From an uncultured Ruminiclostridium sp. (lineage in GTDB: Bacteria; Bacillota; Clostridia; Oscillospirales; Acutalibacteraceae), in the NCBI GenBank assembly GCA_902490005.1, contig CABUCM010000001.1, forward strand, positions 1-64,000: a DNA stretch of 64,000 bases, in the 5' to 3' direction. The notes under the pieces were generated by a model. The model searched no databases. It was not told where the DNA came from and was given only the letters and a program-made list of their open reading frames with translations. The translations under genes and the position numbers were made by a program. Of this stretch, positions 58,546 through 64,000 are shown piece after piece. How positions within the stretch are numbered: position 1 is the stretch's first letter; each line of letters begins with the position of its first letter.

Positions 58546-59595
58546 ATGGCGCAGCTAAAAGAAACAGAACTGAAAAAGCAAATTAAGGAAAAGGCGTTTG
58601 CCCCCCTGTACTTTCTTTATGGGGAGGAGAAGTATTTAATCAGCCATTACGCCGGTGCACTTGTGGATAAGGTGCTGGGAAAGAATTACAGCGATTTTAA
58701 TTTTCAGTCCTTTGACGGGGGTAAAGCGGCCATTGATGAAATCGCCGATGCGGTGCAGGCTCTGCCCATGTTCGCCGAACGGAAATGCGTCTTGGTAAAA
58801 GATTTGAACGTAGAGGCGCTGAATGCCGGGGAACTGGGTAAGCTTTACCAGCTGCTGGAAGAGCTATCGGAAACCACGGTTTTGGTAATCAGCCAATCAA
58901 CGCTGGAAATGGATCTAAAAAAATCGTCTAAGTGGAAAAAATTTATTACCGCCGCGGATAAGGCCGGCGCTGCTGTCCTGCTGGAAAAAAGAGGAGAGAT
59001 GGCCCTGGAAAAGCAGCTGGTGCAGTGGGCGGAGAAGCGTGGTTGTACGCTGACCCAAATCAACGCCGGCAAGATCATCGAACTTTGCGGCGGCGATTTA
59101 CTGACCTTGAGCAACGAGCTGGAAAAGCTTTGCGCCTATGCGGAGGGTCGGGAGATCACGAAAGAGGACATTGACCTGCTGGTGACGAAAAACCTGGAAA
59201 CCACCGTATTTGTGCTGGGGAACGCCTTGATGTCTGGAAACTACGACAGAGCGTATCAACAGCTTGACCTGCTGTTTTATCAAAAGGAAGAGCCTGTGGC
59301 GGTGCTGGCGGTGCTGTCTTCTAATTATGTAAACTTATACCGGGCGAAAGCGGCCCTGGAAAGCGGAGAAAAGACCTCGGTTTTAAGCAAAGATTTTGAT
59401 TATAAGGGAAGAGATTTTCTGATTCGCAACGCGGAAAGGGACTGTAAGCGCTTTTCTATCGTTCAACTGAGAAAAAGCCTGCTTCTTTTGGCTCAGGCTG
59501 ATTTGGCTTTAAAAAGCGGCAGGGCGGAGCCTAGGACCGTGCTGGAGGAATTGATTGGGAAAATGGTACTGCTGGCCCAAAAGGAGAATGTCTGA
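58546..59595 (+). CDS. holA: DNA polymerase III subunit delta
   Basis: 349 residues. HolA pattern: PLYFLYGEEKYLISHYAGAL at the start, KCVLVKDL, LTLSNELEKLCAYAEGREITKEDIDLLV, and the C-terminal collar region. Delta opens the sliding clamp in the clamp loader. Located behind comEC, a common order in Firmicutes. Overlaps the next gene by one base. Confidence 0.93.
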   Translation: MAQLKETELKKQIKEKAFAPLYFLYGEEKYLISHYAGALVDKVLGKNYSDFNFQSFDGGKAAIDEIADAVQALPMFAERKCVLVKDLNVEALNAGELGKLYQLLEELSETTVLVISQSTLEMDLKKSSKWKKFITAADKAGAAVLLEKRGEMALEKQLVQWAEKRGCTLTQINAGKIIELCGGDLLTLSNELEKLCAYAEGREITKEDIDLLVTKNLETTVFVLGNALMSGNYDRAYQQLDLLFYQKEEPVAVLAVLSSNYVNLYRAKAALESGEKTSVLSKDFDYKGRDFLIRNAERDCKRFSIVQLRKSLLLLAQADLALKSGRAEPRTVLEELIGKMVLLAQKENV

Positions 59596-60206
59596 TGATA
59601 AAAATTAAGGAAGCGGTCATCGTTGAGGGAAAATACGATAAAATCAAGCTCAGCTCCCTGATAGACGGCCTGATTATAGAGACCGGCGGCTTCCAGATTT
59701 TCAGCGATAAAGAAAAAATGGAACTGCTTCGGAAATTGGCGGATACCAGAGGGCTGCTGATCTTGACAGACAGCGATTCCGCCGGCTTTTTGATCCGAAA
59801 CCACATTCAAGGGTGTATTCCGAAAGAAAAAATTAAGCACGCTTATATTCCGGACCTATACGGCAAGGAAAAAAGGAAGGTGCATCCCTCCAAAGAGGGA
59901 AAGCTTGGGGTGGAGGGGATCGATCCCCAGGTCCTTTTGGACGCGATTCGCCGTGCGGGGGTGTTAGTGGATGTACAGTCTGGAGAATCTGAAAACAAGA
60001 GAGAGATTACCAAGCTGGATTTGTATGAGGATGGATTTTCAGGCGGCCCGGAAAGCGGAAAAAAGAGACAACAGCTTTTGCGGGAATTAGGGCTTCCGGA
60101 ACGTTTGACTGCCAAGGCGCTGGTGCCTGTGCTCAATAGCCTGATGGACTTTGAAGATTATCAAAGGGTGGTTGAAAAAATAAATTTCGACCTGGAAAAT
60201 GATTGA
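59595..60206 (+). CDS. rnmV: Ribonuclease M5 (toprim)
   Basis: 203 residues. N-terminal toprim domain: AVIVEGKYDKIKL with the catalytic Glu, LLILTDSDSAGFLIRN with the DxD pair; then HAYIPDL and GKLGVEGI typical of RNase M5, and a C-terminal DUF4093-like part. It trims 5S rRNA precursors. The first ATG overlaps the holA stop. The promoter of tRNA-Leu starts in its last codons. Confidence 0.92.
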   Translation: MIKIKEAVIVEGKYDKIKLSSLIDGLIIETGGFQIFSDKEKMELLRKLADTRGLLILTDSDSAGFLIRNHIQGCIPKEKIKHAYIPDLYGKEKRKVHPSKEGKLGVEGIDPQVLLDAIRRAGVLVDVQSGESENKREITKLDLYEDGFSGGPESGKKRQQLLRELGLPERLTAKALVPVLNSLMDFEDYQRVVEKINFDLEND

Positions 60207-60231
60207 CAGGATATACCGGAAATGATATAAT
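60203..60231 (+). promoter_or_regulatory. Promoter of tRNA-Leu(GAG)
   Basis: TTGACA 60203-60208, overlapping the stop of rnmV (60204-60206), and TATAAT 60226-60231 at 17 bases. Confidence 0.92.
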
Positions 60232-60250
60232 GATTAACGCTGATTGAAAT

Positions 60251-60334
60251 GCGAGCGTGCTGGAACTGGCAGACAGGCACGTTTGAGGGGCGTGTGTTTA
60301 TGACGTACGGGTTCAAGTCCCGTCGCTCGCACCA
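60251..60334 (+). tRNA. tRNA-Leu (GAG anticodon), integration target
   Basis: Acceptor GCGAGCG/CGCTCGC, anticodon loop with GAG, long variable arm, T-loop TTCAAGT, discriminator A and encoded CCA; 84 bases. The integrase gene of the element on the right lies 160 bases behind it, so its 3' end should be the attachment core. Confidence 0.95.
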
Positions 60335-60343
60335 GCTATTTAA

Positions 60344-60390
60344 AGGCCAATAATCCGCATGAACGCTGGATTTTTGGCTTTTTCTTTTTT
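60344..60390 (+). terminator. Terminator behind tRNA-Leu(GAG)
   Basis: GCCAATAATCC (60346-60356) and GGATTTTTGGC (60368-60378) pair with one mismatch, followed by TTTTTCTTTTTTT. It lies inside the element and replaces the host terminator displaced by integration. Confidence 0.75.
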
Positions 60391-60493
60391 TCCGAAAAAT
60401 GCGTTTTGGTGTTTGTTTGGTGTTTATTGCTTCAAAAATACAAGAAAAGCCGGTGGATTTACCCGCTTCATGGGTTTGTCCATCGGCTCTTTT

Positions 60494-61678
60494 TTATGCC
60501 TTTTTCTGATTCAGATTCAAGGCGTTTGCTATGGCTTCTGAAGCCTGGGCCTGTGCCACGGCGAAAGTGTGGGCGTATATGTTCAGCGTGGTTGATGTTT
60601 GGCTGTGTCCCAGAGAAGCGGATACAGTGCGGGGGTCAACGCCGTTTGTAATCAGCAAGGAGGCGTTGAGGTGCCGGAAGCTGTGAATATTTACCCGACG
60701 CATACCTGTCCGCTTAAAGAAGCGGTTCAGCCAGTTCAGCGGGGTATTAGGGTTCAACGGGTATCCGTTCCAGGCAACAAAAAGCCTGTCGGTATTAATC
60801 CACTGATCGCCAAGTTTTAGCCGCTCCTTGCTTTGCTCTATCTTGTGTTGCCTTAATAGATCGGTCACCGAAGCGGGCAGCTTTAGGGAACGCTGGGAAC
60901 CTTTCGTTTTTGTGGTGTCGGTATAAATCCCGCGTTCCTTGATGTACTGCGAAGTCCGCCGGATACTCACAACCCCGCTTTTGAAATCAATGTCTTTCCA
61001 TTCGAGACCAAGCAGTTCAGAGCGGCGGAATCCGGAGAAGATAGCCAGAGTAAAAAAGGTGCGCCATTGAAGCGGCTCTGCTTCTAGAAGCTCCAGGAAA
61101 TGCTGTGCTTCCTCCAAAGTGTAGCAATCCCTTTCAATTTGTTTTGCTGATGGCAAAGAGACATTGCGGCAAGGGTTTGAATCTATCATGAACATGGAAA
61201 CGGCATAATCCATAATCGAGGAAATGAAAGACAGATTGTTTTTTATGGTTTTGGGGGATAGTTTCCCGCCTGTTCGCTGATTCAATCCGTCTGCTTCCAG
61301 GCTGTGGATAAATGCCTGAATCTGGCGTGGAGTAATTTTGTCCAGCCGCAGATGTCCGATTGCCTGGTAGGTTCGTTCCTGAAACTGCTTGTACCTTTCA
61401 ATGGTTTTGGGCCTTAAAACGTGCTCGGCGTATTCCTGGAACCATTGCTTTGCAAAAGCTTCAAACTTTATATTTCCCCCGGAAGCGCCGTTTTTACACT
61501 GTTCCTCAAAAAGCACCTTTGCCCGCTCCAGTTCCTTTTCGGCCTGCTTTTTTGTCATGCCGGGGTCAGGTGTCCAGGTGGTTGACCTCCTGATCTGTTT
61601 CCCGTGGGAATCATAGCCACAGGATACGATAATCCGGTAGCTGTCACCCCTCTTTTGTACTGTCGCCATTTGGTTCAC
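60494..61678 (-). CDS. Tyrosine integrase of the right element
   Basis: 394 residues. N-terminal arm-binding domain (1-60: QKRGDSYRIIVSCGYDSHGKQIRRSTTWTP), SAM-like domain (about 70-175), catalytic domain with R218, H332-S-F-R335, H358 and Y368, all present. Related to the Tn916/phage type and only distantly to the integrase at 6003. Reads toward the tRNA-Leu attachment site. It overlaps the repressor gene upstream by 35 bases, so both are one transcript. Confidence 0.95.
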   Translation of the reverse strand: MNQMATVQKRGDSYRIIVSCGYDSHGKQIRRSTTWTPDPGMTKKQAEKELERAKVLFEEQCKNGASGGNIKFEAFAKQWFQEYAEHVLRPKTIERYKQFQERTYQAIGHLRLDKITPRQIQAFIHSLEADGLNQRTGGKLSPKTIKNNLSFISSIMDYAVSMFMIDSNPCRNVSLPSAKQIERDCYTLEEAQHFLELLEAEPLQWRTFFTLAIFSGFRRSELLGLEWKDIDFKSGVVSIRRTSQYIKERGIYTDTTKTKGSQRSLKLPASVTDLLRQHKIEQSKERLKLGDQWINTDRLFVAWNGYPLNPNTPLNWLNRFFKRTGMRRVNIHSFRHLNASLLITNGVDPRTVSASLGHSQTSTTLNIYAHTFAVAQAQASEAIANALNLNQKKA

Positions 61679-62468
61679 CTCGTTTTTGCTTAATGTAGCT
61701 CAGCAGTTCTTCTGCGATTAAAACGCGCTGTTCAGCATAACGAAAAGCCTTTTCTTCATATTTTTGCATTTCTTCGTCGGTTATTTCATGGTTTTCAAAC
61801 TCTTCATTATCTTCCTCGTCATAATCAAAATAAATATCATCGAAATCGTCCACAATGTCAACATTTCTTTTCATCTGTGCTATATCAATTTTTTGGGAGG
61901 CATATTCTAAGATTAAATAATTTAGTCCTGCTGTATCCTCCTTGGTAAAATACTGTTCCATTTCGTCGCTATATTTAGGTAGAGCCCTAATTAAACGCGA
62001 AAAATAAATATCTTTATAATAGGTCAATGGTTTAGCTTCTTCTTTTAGTGAAAAAATTGAATACTTGGAGTTATAAAATTCCTCAATTACGAAACATGCA
62101 AGGAAGCCAACAAGCACGGACAGGCACTTTTTTTGCGTAATTAAATAACTTAAAACAATGGTATAAAATTTATTGTTTTTTTTGCTTTTTAAAACGTTTA
62201 TTGCTTCATCTGCCAATCCAATTTCTACCCCAATATTTGATGATTCAATAGTTTTATTATCGCTAAGCCCAATCATATAATCACTGGTTACATGGAAATA
62301 GTTGCAAATGTCAGTCAGCACCTTTATATCTGGTGATCTGCTCCCATTTTCATAAAAGCTTACACTACCACGGGATATATTTAATTCTTTTGCTAAATCA
62401 GATTGAGAAAACCCCCGCTCCTCTCTCAGCTTTTTAAACCTGGTTGCGAAAGTTGACAAGGTATCCAT
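61644..62468 (-). CDS. XRE-family repressor of the right element
   Basis: 274 residues from ATG 62468, with CAGGAGG 8 bases upstream. HTH at about 6-62 (FATRFKKLREERGFSQSDLAKELNISRGSVSFYENGSRSPD). The remainder is a large helical domain of unknown type (about 80-274), with no LexA or ImmA motif. Longer than ordinary phage repressors. It shares a transcript with the integrase and faces the early promoter. Confidence 0.82.
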   Translation of the reverse strand: MDTLSTFATRFKKLREERGFSQSDLAKELNISRGSVSFYENGSRSPDIKVLTDICNYFHVTSDYMIGLSDNKTIESSNIGVEIGLADEAINVLKSKKNNKFYTIVLSYLITQKKCLSVLVGFLACFVIEEFYNSKYSIFSLKEEAKPLTYYKDIYFSRLIRALPKYSDEMEQYFTKEDTAGLNYLILEYASQKIDIAQMKRNVDIVDDFDDIYFDYDEEDNEEFENHEITDEEMQKYEEKAFRYAEQRVLIAEELLSYIKQKRGEPNGDSTKEG

Positions 62469-62524
62469 AAAACAAACCTCCTGCATATATTTGTTGAAAG
62501 AACATATTTTTGCAGATAATCGTA

Positions 62525-62553
62525 TTGACTGAACAGTGTTGTTGCACTATAAT
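62525..62553 (+). promoter_or_regulatory. Early promoter of the right element (TTGACT-N17-TATAAT)
   Basis: TTGACT 62525-62530, TATAAT 62548-62553. The spacer contains AGTG-TTGTTG-CACT, and TTGTTGAA (62492-62499) and TTCAACAA (62581-62588) flank the promoter as inverted words, all candidates for repressor binding. Confidence 0.75.
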
Positions 62554-62614
62554 CGAATTGTAACATATAAGCGCAATCAGTTCAACAACAAATTTCACAG
62601 AGGAGGAAAGTAAA

Positions 62615-62791
62615 ATGACGAACGTTGAAATTAGAAGAGAAGCAGCCGGAGCGGGCGTGAAGCTGTGGCAGATTGCGGACAAGCTGGGAATCACAGACAG
62701 CTATTTTTCCCGGAAACTCCGAAAGGAATTTACCAATGAGGAAAAAGACAAAATCCGCGCGATCATTGCGGAATTAGCCAAGGAGGTGTGA
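62615..62791 (+). CDS. Small HTH protein of the right element, 58 aa
   Basis: ATG 62615 behind GAGGAGG. TNVEIRREAAGAGVKLWQIADKLGITDSYFSRKLRKEF is a compact helix-turn-helix of the type found as first early gene in many Clostridia phages. It ends with GTGTGA, directly before the next start (2 bases). Probably a Cro-like regulator, acting on the early promoter or the repressor. Confidence 0.7.
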   Translation: MTNVEIRREAAGAGVKLWQIADKLGITDSYFSRKLRKEFTNEEKDKIRAIIAELAKEV

Positions 62792-62793
62792 GC

Positions 62794-63024
62794 ATGGCGC
62801 GCATGAGGTTACAAAAAGACGTATTCGCCTACATAAAGGAGAAAGACCCGCAAACAGCGTTAACGCCTCACGCCTTGCGCTGCATGGTGCTTGACGGGAC
62901 AATCCCTCATGTGGACGTGGGAAGAAAGAAGCTCATCAATTTGGACGTGCTGGACGAATATCTGGAACACCCGGAACGCTTTCCCGCTCCAGAGGAACCA
63001 GGCAAGATCAGGCCGGTGAGATAG
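62794..63024 (+). CDS. Excisionase-like DNA-binding protein, 76 aa
   Basis: ATG 62794 behind AAGGAGG. The middle LTPHALRCMVLDGTIPHVDVGRKKLINLDVLDEYLEHP has the winged-helix pattern of excisionase/MerR-type proteins (helix, turn, GRKKLIN wing). It may assist excision with the integrase; position in the early operon agrees. Confidence 0.65.
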   Translation: MARMRLQKDVFAYIKEKDPQTALTPHALRCMVLDGTIPHVDVGRKKLINLDVLDEYLEHPERFPAPEEPGKIRPVR

Positions 63025-63036
63025 GAGGGAAGCGCC

Positions 63037-63339
63037 TTGACTTTAATCGACTATATCCCGTTCGGCAGATCGAACGCAATTCAGGCAAAGGCATTAGCTA
63101 AAGCGGCGGGCTTTCCAGATGTGAGGACGCTTCAGCAAGCAATCCACAGCCTGAGAGTGCAGGGCGTTTTGATTCTATCCAGCACACAGGAGCCGCAAGG
63201 GTACTTTTTACCGGAACCCGGCGAGGATTACGAGGTATCCAAGTTTTTAAATTCCATGAGATCACGGGTAAGGAAGATCGAAGCCGCAGCAAGGCCAGCG
63301 GAGATTTTCCTGAACGCCGCCGGAAATGGCGGTGATTAA
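63037..63339 (+). CDS. Hypothetical phage protein, probably winged helix, 100 aa
   Basis: Starts at TTG 63037, with AGGAGGG 8 bases upstream. LIDYIPFGRSNAIQAKALAKAAGFPDVRTLQQAIHSLRVQGVLILSS looks like a winged-helix DNA-binding domain (dependence on RTLQQAIHSLR as recognition part), followed by YFLPEPGEDYEVSKFLNSMRSRVRKIE. Proteins of this kind precede the replisome organiser in many phages. Stop and next ATG are adjacent (TAAATG). Confidence 0.65.
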   Translation: MTLIDYIPFGRSNAIQAKALAKAAGFPDVRTLQQAIHSLRVQGVLILSSTQEPQGYFLPEPGEDYEVSKFLNSMRSRVRKIEAAARPAEIFLNAAGNGGD

Positions 63340-64000
63340 ATGGCGGAGAAAAGAATGTTTTCCAAACAGGTTATTGACAGCGACGCTTTTTCGGATATGC
63401 CTTTAACCGCACAAGCATTATATTTTCATCTTGCCATGCGTGCCGATGATGACGGCTTTGTAAACAGTCCCAAAAGAATACAGCGGGGGATTGGCGCAAG
63501 CAATGATGATTTAAAGCTATTAGCCGCAAAAGGTTTTATCATTCCGTTTGAAACCGGAGTAGTGGTAATTACCCATTGGAAAGTTCACAATTATATCCGA
63601 AAGGATACCTATACCGAAACCGCGTATCAGGACGAAAAAGCCGCATTACAGCTAAAAGATAACAAGGTTTATTTTCTTCCGTCTACGGATTGTATACGAA
63701 CCGTAGACGAGCCGTCAACACAGTATAGATTAGATAAGAATAGATTAGATAAGAATAGTATAGATATCTGCGCGGAGCAATTACATAGCTCCACGCCGGA
63801 AACAGAAGAAGCGCCTTTTATTTTTCTTGTTTTGAATGACAAAAGCAATTTTCCTGTTTATCAGAAACAGGTAAACGAATGGGAAGAATTATACCCGGCT
63901 GTGAATGTAGCGCAAGAACTCCGAAACATGTCAGGCTGGCTTAACTCAAACCCCAAAAAGAGAAAAACTAAAAGCGGGATTCTCCGATTTATAAACGGTT
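63340..64000 (+). CDS. Phage replisome organiser (DnaD-like), C-terminus outside window
   Basis: Starts at ATG 63340, directly at the previous stop; 220 codons are visible and the frame is open at the edge. The N-terminal part MAEKRMFSKQVIDSDAFSDMPLTAQALYFHLAMRADDDGFV is the hallmark of phage replication initiation proteins, a winged helix that binds the origin. Around residue 130 the short repeat RLDKN occurs twice, encoded by the tandem 15-bp repeats at 63726-63755, the probable origin. The C-terminal part should bind the host helicase loader. Confidence 0.85.
   Translation, partial: MAEKRMFSKQVIDSDAFSDMPLTAQALYFHLAMRADDDGFVNSPKRIQRGIGASNDDLKLLAAKGFIIPFETGVVVITHWKVHNYIRKDTYTETAYQDEKAALQLKDNKVYFLPSTDCIRTVDEPSTQYRLDKNRLDKNSIDICAEQLHSSTPETEEAPFIFLVLNDKSNFPVYQKQVNEWEELYPAVNVAQELRNMSGWLNSNPKKRKTKSGILRFING
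63726..63765. repeat. Tandem 15-bp repeats, candidate phage origin
   Basis: TAGATTAGATAAGAA occurs twice head to tail (63726-63740, 63741-63755), followed by a partial copy TAGTATAGAT. AT-rich and inside the replisome-organiser gene, where such phages keep their origin iterons. Confidence 0.75.

Larger units (their letters stand above)
60311..64000. mobile_element. Left end of a prophage or phage-like element at tRNA-Leu(GAG)
   Basis: From the 3' end of the tRNA onward: integrase (minus), repressor (minus), a divergent early promoter, a small HTH gene, an excisionase-like gene, and a replisome organiser that runs off the window. This is the lysogeny and early-replication end of a temperate phage. 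The second attachment site must lie right of base 64000. Confidence 0.88.

Overview
The window reads as chromosome from a Gram-positive, anaerobic-type member of the Clostridia, most likely Oscillospirales/Ruminococcaceae-like. Supporting signs are ChW-repeat and GH25 wall proteins, a T-box before alaS, ThyX in place of ThyA, DUF3842, DUF1294 and DUF6514 proteins, strong AGGAGG ribosome sites, canonical TTGACA-N17-TATAAT promoters, and many tight operons with 4-10 base overlaps. The genus assignment is inference; nothing here fixes a species.

Layout. 1-7249: right end of a prophage whose early genes run leftward out of the window. It holds a Sak/DUF1071 annealing protein, small early genes, a lipoprotein, a moron, a cro/repressor switch, an ImmA/IrrE protease, RhuM and an integrase, and it ends at a 3' fragment of tRNA-Met (attachment site). 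7437-12014: a polysaccharide flippase, murE-murF, and a tRNA Trp-Asp-Thr cluster. 12280-15892: a secreted ChW-repeat GH25 lysozyme and a convergent cysteine-synthase-like enzyme. 16333-25130: a eight-gene sucrose/fructan uptake and breakdown operon (LacI regulator, ribokinase-like kinase, ABC binding protein, GH32, class II aldolase, second PfkB kinase, two permeases), with hairpins between several genes. 25205-31527: a sortase-anchored GLUG surface protein, DUF3842, an ECF S component behind an attenuator-like leader, deoC, a second class II aldolase and an RpiR regulator. 31652-32122: a flavin-binding PNPOx/Nim-like protein.

32135-34787 is a decayed second prophage whose early genes are close relatives of those at 760-1308, with a nonsense mutation, a probable frameshift and a truncated gene. 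It stops at tRNA-Leu(UAA). 35008-36055 holds an XRE/ImmA pair. 36299-44493 holds envelope genes of unclear role: DUF1294, a GH10-like lipid-anchored or secreted hydrolase, an MscS channel, a cohesin-like membrane-anchored protein, a 961-residue MORN-repeat protein and a ComEC-like metallo-beta-lactamase-fold protein. 44583-60206 is housekeeping: HAD phosphatase, thyX-tmk-DJ-1-5-FCL-mltG-U32, a class B PBP, T-box-alaS-HIT-PRTase, comEC-holA-rnmV. 60251-60334 is tRNA-Leu(GAG), and directly after it starts a third mobile element (integrase, repressor, small early genes, replisome organiser) that runs off the right end.

How it fits together. The sugar operon would import a fructose-containing saccharide, cleave it inside the cell with GH32, phosphorylate the product with the PfkB kinases and split it with the aldolase. 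No ABC ATPase is present, so a shared one encoded elsewhere is expected. The three phage-type regions share one switch design: an operator dyad lies in the 17-base spacer of the early promoter. No rRNA genes, CRISPR array, restriction-modification genes or insertion-sequence transposases were seen.
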